Shown one piece after another: positions 1-10,156 of a DNA stretch of 64,000 nucleotides. The stretch lies in contig JBHEMX010000053.1 of NCBI GenBank assembly GCA_046262355.1, forward strand, positions 1 through 64,000. The letters are read 5' to 3'. A program made the translations under genes and the position numbers. A model generated the notes under the pieces. The model was not told the DNA's origin and searched no databases. It saw only the letters and a program-made list of their open reading frames with translations. Numbering within the stretch: the first letter of the stretch is position 1; every line of letters starts with the position of its first letter. The stretch comes from DATADD01 sp046262355. GTDB lineage: Bacteria > Actinomycetota > CADDZG01 > WHSQ01.

Positions 1-945
<945 letters not shown>

Positions 946-1022
946 ATGCTCGCGCTCGCTATGGAGTTTCCAAGGTTCCGAAAAGTTGGGTCTCTCGCAT
1001 CTCGAAGAACCGTCTTTGGGGC

Positions 1023-1057
1023 AAAAAAATCCGCCGGCTCGAGATCCGTGCCGGCGG
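1023..1057 (-). terminator. Intrinsic terminator between 5S and 23S
   Basis: On the minus strand an 8-bp GC stem (1050-1057 with 1031-1038, GCCGGCGG/CCGCCGGC on the plus strand) with an 11-nt loop is followed directly by a run of seven Ts (1023-1029). This is a textbook Rho-independent terminator. It lies downstream of the 5S gene and of the promoter at 1159-1187, but upstream of the 23S gene. Transcription from that promoter must therefore be antiterminated to reach 23S. Confidence 0.85.
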
Positions 1058-1088
1058 GGTCGCTCGCGGTGAAGGCTTGCGTCTTCGC

Positions 1089-1121
1089 CTAAGCGGTGAC
1101 CCCGAGGAAGTTCTTGAGCAT
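1089..1121 (-). other. Possible 10-codon leader ORF between promoter and terminator
   Basis: ATG at 1121 opens a 10-codon frame (MLKNFLGVTA, stop TAG) that lies between the promoter at 1159-1187 and the terminator at 1023-1057. A GAAGGGA sequence lies about 10 nt upstream. The position is that of a leader peptide, but the ORF is short, has no obvious regulatory codon run, and could be chance. Confidence 0.2.
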
Positions 1122-1158
1122 AGAGAGGTGGTCCCTTCTTTCCCTGAGCAACCGACAT

Positions 1159-1187
1159 ATCTTACGGACGCGCCGAGGGTCCGTCAA
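1159..1187 (-). promoter_or_regulatory. Strong sigma-70-type promoter upstream of 23S
   Basis: On the minus strand TTGACG (1187-1182) and TAAGAT (1164-1159) are separated by exactly 17 bp. It lies just downstream of the 5S 3' end and points at the 23S gene, with the intrinsic terminator in between. It is either an rRNA promoter for an unlinked 23S unit or the promoter of a short leader RNA. Confidence 0.7.
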
Positions 1188-1205
1188 ACGGACGAAGCTC
1201 GTACG

Positions 1206-1317
1206 CCGCGGCCGACTTCCATTCCGACTCCGTTCCGAAGCCCACAGCGGGCGCGCCTCATCACCCGGTTCGGGATGTCCTCCTTGGGTTGGGCTCCGCT
1301 GTGCCGCCGGGCCGCAC
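1206..1317 (-). rRNA. rrf: 5S ribosomal RNA
   Basis: The minus strand shows the 5S signature: helix I (TGCGGCC paired with GGCCGCG), helix II CACAGCGG paired with CCGCTGTG, and the loop with ATCCCGAACCGGGT. The length of about 110 nt is normal for 5S. It lies upstream of the 23S gene on the same strand, the reverse of the usual 16S-23S-5S order. Ends are accurate to a few bases. Confidence 0.85.
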
Positions 1318-1361
1318 GCGCCACGGACCGCACAAGCGACGGCCGTGGTTAGTCTGTCGGC

Positions 1362-2807
1362 GTGGCACTTGCTGGGACGCTCGGCGAGCTCAGGCAGGCC
1401 GGCTACGCAGACCGCTCCGTGAAGCAGGAGCTGCGCGCCAACCTCACGGCGCGCCTCGCCTCGGGCCGAGCGCTGTTCCCCGACATCGTCGGCTACGAAG
1501 ACTCGGTGATCCCGACGCTGGAGCGAGCGATCCTTGCGGGGCACGACGTCATCATGCTCGGCGAGCGCGGCCAGGCGAAGAGCCGGCTGATCCGGCGCCT
1601 CACCGAGCTCCTCGATGAGCGCGTCCCGGCCGTCGAGGGCTGCGAGCTGAACGACCATCCCCTCCGACCGATCTGCGCGCGCTGCCGGACGCTCGTCGCT
1701 GCCGAGGGAGACGCCACGCCGATCACCTGGATGAGGCGCTCTGCTCGCTTCTCCGAGAAGCTCGCGACCCCCGACACCTCGGTGGCCGACCTCATCGGCG
1801 ATGTCGATCCGATCCGCGTCGCACAGGGACGTTACCTGAGCGACGAGCTCACTATCCACTATGGCCTCGTCCCTCGCACGAACCGGGGCATCTTCGCGGT
1901 CAACGAGCTCCCCGACCTCCCGGAACGGATCCAGGTGTCGCTGCTCAACATCCTCGAGGAGCGCGACGTGCAGGTGCGCGGATACAAGATCCGTCTGCCG
2001 CTCGACCTCGTGCTGATAGCGAGCGCCAACCCCGAGGACTACACGCATCGCGGTCGCATCATCTCGCCGCTCAAGGACCGCTTCGGGACGCAGATCCGCA
2101 CCCATTATCCGCAGCGCATCGGCGACGAGATCCGGATCATGGACCAGGAGGCGTCCTCGCTCGACGGCGACATCGCCGTGCGGGTCCCTCGACACCTCAA
2201 AGAGGTCATCGCATCGTTGACCGCGCAGCTTCGCACGAGCCCGTCGGTCAACCAGCGCAGCGGGGTCTCCGTGCGGTTCTCCATCGGTGCTCTCGAGATG
2301 CTCTCGGCGAGCGCGCTGCGGCGGGCCGTGCTGGCCGGAGAGAACGAGGCGGTGCCGCGCACCGTCGACCTCTGGGCGGTGCTCCCGGCGCTCATCGGTC
2401 GCATCGAGTTCGACGCGCTCGACGAGGGGCGCGAGCCGGAGGTGGTGGAGCGAGCGCTAAAGCACGCGCTCCTCGACACGTGGCGGCGACGCCTCGGGCG
2501 CGAGGACCTCAGCGGGGTCGTCGCACGCTTCGAGCAGGGCCTCGAGGTCGAGACCTCCGACTCGATGAGCGCGCACGCGCTGCTTGCCCAGCTCGGCGGC
2601 GGAACGCGTCCCTTCCCCGTCGGCGGCGGCGGAGCGCAGACACTCCCCCTGGGGCGCATCGTTGCCCGGCTCGAGCTCCCGGACGAAAGCCCCGGCGCGC
2701 TGGCGGGCGCGCTCGAGTTCTGCCTCGAGGGGCTGCACCTCACCAAACGACTCAACAAACGGGCGGGAGAGGGCTCCGGCTCGTGGACCTTTGGCGCCCC
2801 GCCGTGA
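1362..2807 (+). CDS. MoxR / magnesium-chelatase ChlI-like AAA+ ATPase
   Basis: A 481-residue AAA+ ATPase of the MoxR/ChlI group, which acts as a remodelling ATPase with VWA-domain partners. Walker A is GERGQAKS (residues 67-74). A CxxC-containing segment (roughly residues 93-110, ICARC) may bind metal. The Walker B strand reads IFAVNELPDL, with Asn where MoxR proteins usually have Asp. SANPEDYTHRGRIISPLKDRFG carries sensor 1 and the ChlI-type hairpin. The GTG start at 1362 has no clear Shine-Dalgarno and may be leaderless. The stop overlaps the start of the VWA gene (GTGA), so the two are translationally coupled. The substrate is unknown. Confidence 0.85.
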   Translation: MALAGTLGELRQAGYADRSVKQELRANLTARLASGRALFPDIVGYEDSVIPTLERAILAGHDVIMLGERGQAKSRLIRRLTELLDERVPAVEGCELNDHPLRPICARCRTLVAAEGDATPITWMRRSARFSEKLATPDTSVADLIGDVDPIRVAQGRYLSDELTIHYGLVPRTNRGIFAVNELPDLPERIQVSLLNILEERDVQVRGYKIRLPLDLVLIASANPEDYTHRGRIISPLKDRFGTQIRTHYPQRIGDEIRIMDQEASSLDGDIAVRVPRHLKEVIASLTAQLRTSPSVNQRSGVSVRFSIGALEMLSASALRRAVLAGENEAVPRTVDLWAVLPALIGRIEFDALDEGREPEVVERALKHALLDTWRRRLGREDLSGVVARFEQGLEVETSDSMSAHALLAQLGGGTRPFPVGGGGAQTLPLGRIVARLELPDESPGALAGALEFCLEGLHLTKRLNKRAGEGSGSWTFGAPP

Positions 2808-4726
2808 AGGCGCGCTACTCGCGCTGGGACTCGAGTCAGGATCCGTTCGGCCCGGACGTCGCCGTCGGTGAGGTGCTCGACGAGCTCTCGGACGAGTTGC
2901 TATCCGGCTTCGGGCCCGAGGAGGCCCTGCGCAGGCTTCGCCGGCGGGGCCCGAGCGGCCACGCTCGCGGCCTCGACTCGCTGCGGGACCGCGTGCGTGC
3001 GGCGCGCCGGCGCGCCGCTGCGGACCTCGACCTGTCGGGCCCGCTGCAGAGGGTCAAGGAGCGCATCGACGACGTCCTCGGACTCGAGCGCGCCGAGCTG
3101 TCGTTGCGCGACGACGAGGAGGCACGCTTCAGGGAGGCCGTCCTCGACGCCCTCCCGGAGAGCCCCGCAGGAGCGCTCGCCGAGCTGATGACTTATCGAT
3201 TCACCTCGGCCGAGGCGGCGGCGCGCTTCCAAGCCCTGCTTGAGGAGCTCAGGGCCGACGTGCTGAACGCCTACTTCAGCAACCTCGCCGGCGCGCTCGG
3301 CAACGTGACGCCGGAGGAGCTCGCGCGCGTCAAGGACATGCTGGCGGAGCTCAACGCGATGGTGGCGGCGCGCGCACGGGGCGAGCCGCACGACTTCGAG
3401 GGATTCATGTCCCGCCACGGGGATCTGTTCCCGACAAGGCCTCGATCGCTCGACGAGCTCCTTGAGATCCTGGCGCGGCGCATGGCTGCGTTGAGCCGGT
3501 TGCTGAGCAGCCTCTCCCCGGAGCGGCGCGCCGAGCTGACGGAGCTCGCGAGCACCGTGATGGACGATCTCGACCTGGCCTTCCAGGTCGATCAGCTGGC
3601 CCAGTCGCTGCGCGAGCTGATGCCCAACCTTCCGTGGGACCAGGCCGCCGAAGGCACCGGAGACGATGCCATGCCGCTGTCGGCAACGATCGATGCGGTG
3701 GAGCGGGTGGGAGAGCTCGACGAGCTCGACAGGACGCTGGCGGGCGACTACGTCGGCGCATCCCTGGAAGACGTCGACGACGACAAGCTTCGGCGCTCGC
3801 TGGGAGAAGACGCGGTGCGCGACATGCGCCGCCTAAGGGCGATCGAGAGGGCGCTCGAGGAGTCGGGGATCCTTGCGAGGGACCGGGGGCGCCTCGAGCT
3901 CACCGCGCGCGGGGCCAAGCTGCTCGGGGAGCGTTCGCTGACGAGGCTCCTGGCTCACATCCGTCGAGACCCCACCCACCACGCCGCCGGCGGACAGGCG
4001 GAACCGACCGGCCAGACGCGCCCGTGGGTCTTCGGGGACGCAGAGCCGATCTCGGTCGAGAGGACCGTCTTCAACGCCGTAGCGCGCGGGGGACCGGGCG
4101 GCGCCGTCGAGCTCACGGTCGAGGACTTCGAGGTTGTCGAGACGGAATCCCGGCCGCCGACCGCGACCGCGCTGCTGCTCGACCTGTCGTTCTCCATGCC
4201 GCTCGGGGGCCACTGGGTGGCGGCGAAGAAGATGGCGTTGGCACTAAGCGCGCTGATCGAAGGCAAGTACCCCCAGGATGAACTGTTCCTCATCGGCTTC
4301 TCGGACTACGCCCGCAAGATGCGCGCCGCGGACCTCGCCTGCGTCGGTTGGGAGCACGTGCATGGAACGAACATGCAGCATGCCTTCCTGCTGGCGCGGC
4401 GCCTTCTCGGCGACGCCGGCGCGGCGGTCAAGCAGGTCATCATGGTGACCGACGGCGAGCCGACCGCGCACCTGGACGAGGATGGGCGCGCGTACTTCGG
4501 CTGGCCGCCGGTTCGTGAGACCGTGGAGAAGACGTTGCGCGAGGCGGCTCGCCTCGCCCGCTCGGGCATCTCGATCAACGTCTTCATGCTCGAGAGCACA
4601 CCGGGACTCGTCGCGTTCATGGGCAGACTCGCCAAGCTCACGGGCGGACATGTCATGACGGCGCGCGCGAGTGAACTGGGCGACGTGATCGTCGGCGAGT
4701 ACGTGACGAAACGCTCTCGCCGATAG
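2804..4726 (+). CDS. VWA-domain protein, ChlD-like partner of the MoxR ATPase
   Basis: 640 residues from a GTG start (2804) that overlaps the stop of the ATPase gene. The first 400 residues or so are helical, rich in Glu, Arg and Leu. The C-terminal 200 residues are a von Willebrand factor A domain with the MIDAS motif DLSFS (first Asp about residue 460), a Thr in the HGTNMQHAF segment and MVTDGEPT. MoxR-VWA pairs assemble metal centres or remodel protein complexes; nothing here shows the specific client. The open frame extends upstream of 2804, but only this start fits the overlap. Confidence 0.85.
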   Translation: MKARYSRWDSSQDPFGPDVAVGEVLDELSDELLSGFGPEEALRRLRRRGPSGHARGLDSLRDRVRAARRRAAADLDLSGPLQRVKERIDDVLGLERAELSLRDDEEARFREAVLDALPESPAGALAELMTYRFTSAEAAARFQALLEELRADVLNAYFSNLAGALGNVTPEELARVKDMLAELNAMVAARARGEPHDFEGFMSRHGDLFPTRPRSLDELLEILARRMAALSRLLSSLSPERRAELTELASTVMDDLDLAFQVDQLAQSLRELMPNLPWDQAAEGTGDDAMPLSATIDAVERVGELDELDRTLAGDYVGASLEDVDDDKLRRSLGEDAVRDMRRLRAIERALEESGILARDRGRLELTARGAKLLGERSLTRLLAHIRRDPTHHAAGGQAEPTGQTRPWVFGDAEPISVERTVFNAVARGGPGGAVELTVEDFEVVETESRPPTATALLLDLSFSMPLGGHWVAAKKMALALSALIEGKYPQDELFLIGFSDYARKMRAADLACVGWEHVHGTNMQHAFLLARRLLGDAGAAVKQVIMVTDGEPTAHLDEDGRAYFGWPPVRETVEKTLREAARLARSGISINVFMLESTPGLVAFMGRLAKLTGGHVMTARASELGDVIVGEYVTKRSRR

Positions 4727-4732
4727 GCCGAC

Positions 4733-5011
4733 CTATCCCTTCAGCAGGCGGACAACACGCCCGACGTTGACCGCCCACCCCACCCCGAACACCTGTGGAG
4801 TGAGGACGCGCTCATCGTCGGGGTTCCACCAGGACGACTTCATGCGCTCGGGCGTCGGGAAGCGGAAGTCGTAGGGCACGAAGCCGGCCACGGTTCCGTG
4901 CCACGTCCTCTCGGCGCTCGGCTTGTTGACCTCTTGAGCGACGGCGCCGATCGTGAGCACCCAACTCGCTACCTTCAGCAACGATCCCAGTCTGCTTCTC
5001 CTTCTCTTCAT
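4733..5011 (-). CDS. DUF5808-like small protein
   Basis: A 92-residue protein starting at ATG 5011, preceded by AGAGGGGAACGC as ribosome binding site. A basic N-terminus and one hydrophobic segment (residues about 10-27) precede a conserved-looking C-terminal block: VPYDFRFPTPERMKSSWWN, then FGVGWAVN. That block matches my memory of the DUF5808 family of actinobacterial proteins, whose function is unknown. It is convergent with the VWA gene, separated by 6 bp. Confidence 0.65.
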   Translation of the reverse strand: MKRRRSRLGSLLKVASWVLTIGAVAQEVNKPSAERTWHGTVAGFVPYDFRFPTPERMKSSWWNPDDERVLTPQVFGVGWAVNVGRVVRLLKG

Positions 5012-5190
5012 GCGTTCCCCTCTCTGCGGCGCGCGGTTAGCATGCGAAAGCGTATCCGTGAGGGCTGCGTCCGGATCAGCCCGGCGGCGCCGCAGAGCGC
5101 CGGCGACACCTCCCAACCCCAGCGACGAGATAGAGCCGCGCTGGTAGACGCAGGGCCCGCGCGGTGAGACCATGGATGACGAGGAGTGGG

Positions 5191-5940
5191 ATGAAGGCTA
5201 CCTGTTCGTACTGCGGGCAACGTCCGGCGACTGAGGTCGTCCAGACCGATGACGGCACGCGTTTCCGCTGCCCCTGGTGTACCCCGAGGCCGGCCACACC
5301 GATCGAGACGTCCACGCCGTGGGTGAGCATCGTGGGAGCCGTGGCGGCGCTGGCCGTACTCGTCGCGCTGTTCTCCGTGGCGGGCGGCGGGTCGTGGGTC
5401 CGTGAAGCGGGCCGGCAGGTTGGAGCGCCGGTGGCGGTGGGCGAGCTGTTCCACGGCGGCATACCCGGCGCCGTGGATCGCGTTGCCGGGCTGCTGATCG
5501 ACGAGGAGCCCGGCGAGACCCAACGGCTCCTTGCGGCCCTCGGTTCGGTGCCCTCCGGCGCCGCGCCTTCGTCTCCCCTGCCCCATGGGACCGTGGGGGT
5601 GACGGTCATCCCGACCGCCTCCGCGACCGCCGGGCCGCTGCAGGAGCCGACGGTCGTGATCCCCGGAGGGCCACCCCAGGCGCCGGAGCCGACCGTCGAG
5701 CCCGCGCCGGAGCCGACCGTCGAGCCCGCGCCCGAGCCGACCGTGGAGCCCACGCCCGAGCCGACCGTCGAGCCCACACCGGAGCCGACCGTCGAGCCCA
5801 CACCGGAGCCGACCGTCGAGCCCACACCGGAGCCGACCGTCGAGCCCACGCCCGAGCCGACCGTGGAGCCCACGCCCGAGCCGACCGTCGAGCCCACACC
5901 GGAGCCGGAAGCCACCGAGACGCCTGCCCCCGGGGTCTAG
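5191..5940 (+). CDS. Zinc-ribbon, single-TM protein with a Pro-Glu-Thr-Val repeat tail
   Basis: About 249 residues. The N-terminus holds two CxxC pairs (CSYC and CPWC), probably a zinc ribbon. One hydrophobic membrane segment follows (VSIVGAVAALAVLVALFSV), then a 90-residue linker and a C-terminal tail of roughly nine 8-residue PEPTVEPT-type repeats. I chose ATG 5191 because AGGAG lies 8 nt upstream; an upstream in-frame start at 5164 lacks this. The rigid charged tail should extend from the membrane like a stalk. I do not recognise a specific function. Confidence 0.6.
   Translation: MKATCSYCGQRPATEVVQTDDGTRFRCPWCTPRPATPIETSTPWVSIVGAVAALAVLVALFSVAGGGSWVREAGRQVGAPVAVGELFHGGIPGAVDRVAGLLIDEEPGETQRLLAALGSVPSGAAPSSPLPHGTVGVTVIPTASATAGPLQEPTVVIPGGPPQAPEPTVEPAPEPTVEPAPEPTVEPTPEPTVEPTPEPTVEPTPEPTVEPTPEPTVEPTPEPTVEPTPEPTVEPTPEPEATETPAPGV
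5689..5912 (+). repeat. 24-bp tandem repeats encoding PEPTVEPT units
   Basis: About nine near-identical 24-bp units (GAGCCGACCGTCGAGCCC core) encode the C-terminal tail of the zinc-ribbon protein. Differences between units are mostly silent (gtc/gtg, acg/aca) or swap Ala for Thr. This fits repeat expansion by slippage or unequal crossover under selection for the peptide. Confidence 0.85.
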
Positions 5941-6065
5941 ACCGGGCCCAGAGAGAAGTCTCCTGAGCGACTCCTCGAGCGAGGCGGCGGCCCCGTTCCC
6001 GGCGCGCCGTTACGGTAGTGTCCGCGCGATCCGGACCATGCTCTGCCGGCCGCAAGGGGGTGTCC

Positions 6066-9000
6066 GTGGGCCTCTTCGATCCGCTCGCATCCGTGCGCAG
6101 GTGGCCTTTTCTCAAGCAGTTGGGCGCCCGCGACGTCACGGCCCTGGGCGCCAGCGCGTGGTCGGCGCGTAGCGGCGAGCTTGGTCCCCGTACGAGATCG
6201 GCGGCCGTCGTCAAATCCGTCTGCCCCTACTGCGCCGTGGGCTGTGGCCAGGACGTGTACGTGAGCGACGGCAGGATCATCGACATCGAAGGGGACTCCG
6301 ACTCTCCCGTGTCGCGCGGACGCCTCTGCCCCAAAGGCGCGGCAACGTTCCAGCTTGTGACTGGCGATCATCGCGTTCACACGGTTCTGCACCGGAGGCC
6401 GCACTCGACGGAGTGGGACGCGATCCCGCTGGACGAGGCGATGGACATGGTCGCTCGGCGAGTGAAGGAGACGCGCGATGAGACGTGGCAGGACTCGGAT
6501 CGCGAGGGTCGTCCCCTGCGACGCACGTTGGGCCTCGCGCACCTGGGGGGAGCCACCCTCGACAACGAGGAGAACTACCTCATCAAGAAGCTGTTCACCG
6601 CGTTGGGCGCAATACAGATCGAGAACCAAGCCCGGATATGACACTCTTCGACCGTCCCCGGTCTGGGGATCTCGTTCGGCAGGGGCGGTGCGACGACGTT
6701 CCAACAGGACCTTCAGAACTCCGACTGCATCGTGATCGAGGGCTCCAACATGGCCGAGTGCCACCCGGTCGGTTTCCAATGGGTGATGGAGGCGAAGCGG
6801 CGCGGCGCAACGGTGATCCACGTCGACCCCCGGTTCACCAGGACGAGCGCCGTCGCGGACATCCACGTACCGCTCCGAGCGGGCAGCGACATCGCGTTCC
6901 TCGGCGGTCTCGTCAACTACATCATCACGAACGAACGCTACTTCAAGGACTACGTCACGAACTTCACGAATGCGCCTGTGCTGATCTCCGACGACTTCGA
7001 GGACACCGAGGATCTCGACGGCCTCTTCAGCGGATGGCAACACGAGAAGGGGCAGTACGACATCGCCTCGTGGCAATACAAGGGATCCGAGGTTGCTCCC
7101 GCAGCCGGACAGCGTGAGATCTTCAGCGGCGAGCCGCGCTCCGAGCGCGGCGCACAGATGACGCAGGACGCTCAGGACTCAGATTCTTCGTTGCAGGATC
7201 CCCGTTGCGTCTTTCAGATCGTCAAGCGTCACTTCTCTCGTTACACGCCCGAGGTGGTCGAGGACGTCTGCGGGGTGCCCAAGGACCTCTTCCTATCCGT
7301 CGCCGAGAAGCTATGCGAGAATTCGGGGCGGGAGAGGACCTCTGCCTTTTGCTACGCCGTGGGATGGACGCAGCATTCGGTAGGGGTGCAGTACATAAGG
7401 ACGGCCGCCATCGTGCAGTTGTTGCTCGGCAACATGGGACGACCGGGGGGCGGCATCCTTGCGTTGCGCGGACATGCATCCATCCAGGGCTCAACCGACA
7501 TCCCGACGCTTTACAACCTCCTGCCCGGCTACCTTCCGATGCCGAAGGCCGGCACCGACACGGACCTCGAGCGCTACATCGGCTTCAACACATCGGCGGT
7601 TGGCTGGTGGAGCGAGTTCCCCAAGTACATCGTGTCGCTGCTCAAGGCGTACTTCGGCGACGCGGCGACGAGGGACAACGACTGGTGCTACGACTATCTG
7701 CCTCGTCTGACCGGCGATCACTCGCACATGACGACGGTCGCGGACATGGCCGACGGCAGGGTCAAAGGCTACTTCGTCATGGGAGAGAACCCGACGGTCG
7801 GGTCGATGCACGGGGCGCTGCATCGCAAGGGCTTGCGCGAGCTCGACTGGCTCGTCGTGCGTGACTTCGCACCCACCGAGACCGCCGAGTTCTGGCGCGA
7901 CGCGCCGGAGATCGCGCGCGGCGAGGTCCGCACCGAGGACATCGCCACGGAGGTGTTCTTCTTTCCCTGTGCCGCACATACGGAGAAGGACGGCAGCTTC
8001 ACGAACACCCAACGCATGCTGCAATGGCACCATGCCGCTATCGAGCCACCGGGCGAGTGCCGCAGCGAGCTGCACTTCGTCTACCACCTCGGCAAGAGGC
8101 TGAAGGAGCTCTACGCGCGCTCGAGGAAACGAAGAGATCGTCCGCTGCGAGCTCTCGCATGGGACCTCCCGACGCGCGGCGATCACGAGGAGCCGGATGC
8201 CGAGGCGGTCCTCGCCGAGATGAACGGGTGGACGGTGGCGGACCGCGAGCCGCTGTCCGCCTACACGGAGCTCGAGGACGACGGTTCGACGGCTTGTGGC
8301 TGCTGGATCTACAGCGGCTGTTACGCGGACGGCGTCAACCAGGCGGCGCGCCGCAAGCCGAGAGGGCAGCAGCATTGGGTCGCGCCGGAGTGGGGTTGGG
8401 CCTGGCCTGCGAACCGCCGCATCCTCTACAACCGCGCGTCGGCGGATCCCGACGGCAAGCCATGGTCGGAACGCAAGAAGTACGTGTGGTGGGACGCCGC
8501 GGCCGGGAGATGGGATGGCTTCGACGTGCCCGACTTCATCGCCGACCGAGCTCCCTCTTACCGGCCGGACGAGGATGCCGTTGGGATAGCCACGATAGCG
8601 GGCAACAGTCCGTTCATCATGCAGGCCGACGGCAAGGGCTGGATCTTCGCTCCGAACGGCCTCCTCGATGGACCGCTGCCGACCCATTACGAGCCGCAAG
8701 AGTCGGTGGTCGACAACCTTCTCTATCCCCAACAGTGCAATCCGGCCCGCATGGAGTGGGACCGCAGGGACAACCCGTACCACAAGGCGTTCGCCGACGA
8801 GCGCTTCCCGTACATCCTGACGACGTACCGGCTCACCGAGCATCACACCGCGGGAGCGATGTCGCGGTGGCTCTCGTGGCTATCTGAGTTGCAGCCCGAG
8901 ATGTTCTGCGAGGTGTCGCCGGAGCTTGCGCGCGACAGGGGGCTGACGAATGGCGGATGGGCGACGATCATCACCGCACGCGGCGAGATGGAGGTGCGCG

Positions 9001-9347
9001 TGCTCGTCACTCAGCGCCTTGCCCCGCTTCGCATGAGAGGTCGCCTCGTGCATCAGATCGGGCTTCCGTACCACTGGGGCAGCCGTGGGCTCGTACGTGG
9101 AGACGCGACCAACGAGCTCATCGGGATGGTGGCCGACCCCAACGTCTCGATCCAGGAGTCGAAAGCTCTCTCCGGGGACATCCGGCCCGGGCGGAGAAGC
9201 AGGGGCAGGCGCGTCGTGACGACCGGCCCACTCGTTGCGGCAGGCGCTAAAGGCGGCCCGGAGCGCGATCTCCGCGCGGCTCGCGACATGCCGGAGGGAA
9301 GGCATGGGATCAAGGCGGCCGAGGCCCAAGAGGGGGGTCAGACATAG
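6066..9347 (+). CDS. fdhA: Selenocysteine-containing formate dehydrogenase, catalytic subunit
   Basis: A molybdopterin-dependent formate dehydrogenase oxidising formate to CO2. The N-terminus carries the 4Fe-4S motif CPYCAVGCG with CPKG. The frame is interrupted by one in-frame TGA at 6639-6641, exactly where formate dehydrogenases have selenocysteine (NQARI-U-HSSTVPGLG, residue 192). A SECIS hairpin follows at once. Downstream are IEGSNMAECHPVGFQW and HVDPRFTRTS, typical of the family, then the C-terminal molybdopterin-guanine-dinucleotide-binding domain. About 1,093 residues read through. I prefer GTG 6066 because AAGGGGG lies just upstream; 6018 and 6060 are alternatives. No Tat signal is visible. 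The stop overlaps fdhB. Confidence 0.93.
6642..6680 (+). promoter_or_regulatory. Bacterial SECIS element for Sec-192 of formate dehydrogenase
   Basis: Immediately after the TGA, a hairpin has the stem CCCC/GGGG and an apical loop GGTCT (6660-6664), the loop recognised by SelB in E. coli fdhF. Counted from the T of the TGA codon to the loop, the distance is 21 nt, the same as in fdhF as I recall its sequence. This supports selenocysteine insertion rather than a nonsense mutation. Confidence 0.85.
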
Positions 9348-10156
9348 TGGTTCAGGCGGCGGCGAAGGGCTTCTTCACGGACACGACGGTATGCATCGGA
9401 TGCAAGGCCTGCGAGGTCGCCTGCAAGCAATGGAACCAGCTGCCCGACGACGGTCTCTTCTTCACCGGCATGTCCTACGACAACACGGTCGCCCTCGGCG
9501 CCTCGACATGGCGTCACGTCGCCTTCGTTGAGCGGCCGGTCCCCTTGACGGGGCAAACGACGGGCCTCGGCAACTTCTCGTGGCTGCTCATGTCCGACGT
9601 CTGCAAGCATTGCAAGAGGGCGGGTTGCCTCGAGGCGTGTCCCACGGGCGCGATCGTGCGAACCGAGTTCGACTCCGTCTACGTGCAACCCGATATCTGC
9701 AACGGCTGCGGCTTCTGCGTCGTCGCTTGCCCCTTCGGCGTCATAGACCGTCGCGAGGACGATGGACGCGCATGGAAGTGCACCCTTTGCTACGACCGCC
9801 TCAAGGACGACAAGACCCCGGCGTGCGCCAAGGCATGTCCCACCGAGTCGATAATCTTCGGCGACCTTGCAGAGCTCAAGGAGAGAGCGAGCGCGCGCGT
9901 CGAGGAACTACATGAGCGCGGCGTCGATGAGGCATACCTCTACGGCGCAGATGCCGGCGAACAGCCGGGAACGGAGGGTCTCAACGCCTTCTTCCTCCTG
10001 GTGGACTCACCCGAGGCTTACAACCTCCCGCCCGATCCGGTGGCGCCCGCGAAGAAGTCACCCGAAGCGTGGCGAGCCGCGGCCGTGGCCGCCGCCGGCA
10101 TGCTGGGTGCCGCCGTCGTTGCGGTGCTGTCCACGCGCGCCGGCGCCGGGCGGTGA
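9347..10156 (+). CDS. fdhB: Formate dehydrogenase iron-sulfur (beta) subunit
   Basis: 269 residues with four ferredoxin-type clusters: CIGCKACEVAC, CKHCKRAGCLEACP, CNGCGFCVVACP, and CTLC paired with CAKACP. It carries electrons from the catalytic subunit to the membrane subunit. A C-terminal hydrophobic helix (about residues 243-262) could anchor it, as in FdnH. The GTG start at 9347 shares a base with the fdhA stop, and an AGGGGGG site precedes it. The stop overlaps the nrfD-like gene, so all three genes form one operon. Confidence 0.92.
   Translation: MVQAAAKGFFTDTTVCIGCKACEVACKQWNQLPDDGLFFTGMSYDNTVALGASTWRHVAFVERPVPLTGQTTGLGNFSWLLMSDVCKHCKRAGCLEACPTGAIVRTEFDSVYVQPDICNGCGFCVVACPFGVIDRREDDGRAWKCTLCYDRLKDDKTPACAKACPTESIIFGDLAELKERASARVEELHERGVDEAYLYGADAGEQPGTEGLNAFFLLVDSPEAYNLPPDPVAPAKKSPEAWRAAAVAAAGMLGAAVVAVLSTRAGAGR

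Noticed and set aside
1122..2195. Minus-strand open frame opposite the MoxR gene and across the 5S gene
   Set aside because: It runs antisense to a clear AAA+ gene and through the 5S rRNA; it has no family features. Only its last 10 codons are considered separately as a leader.
5076..5915. Long minus-strand frame encoding Gly-Ser-Val repeats
   Set aside because: It is the mirror image of the real plus-strand PEPTVEPT repeats; the plus frame has the ribosome binding site, zinc ribbon and membrane segment.
6639..6641. Nonsense mutation splitting formate dehydrogenase
   Set aside because: The TGA is at the known Sec position and is followed by a SECIS hairpin; the frame continues without any other lesion.
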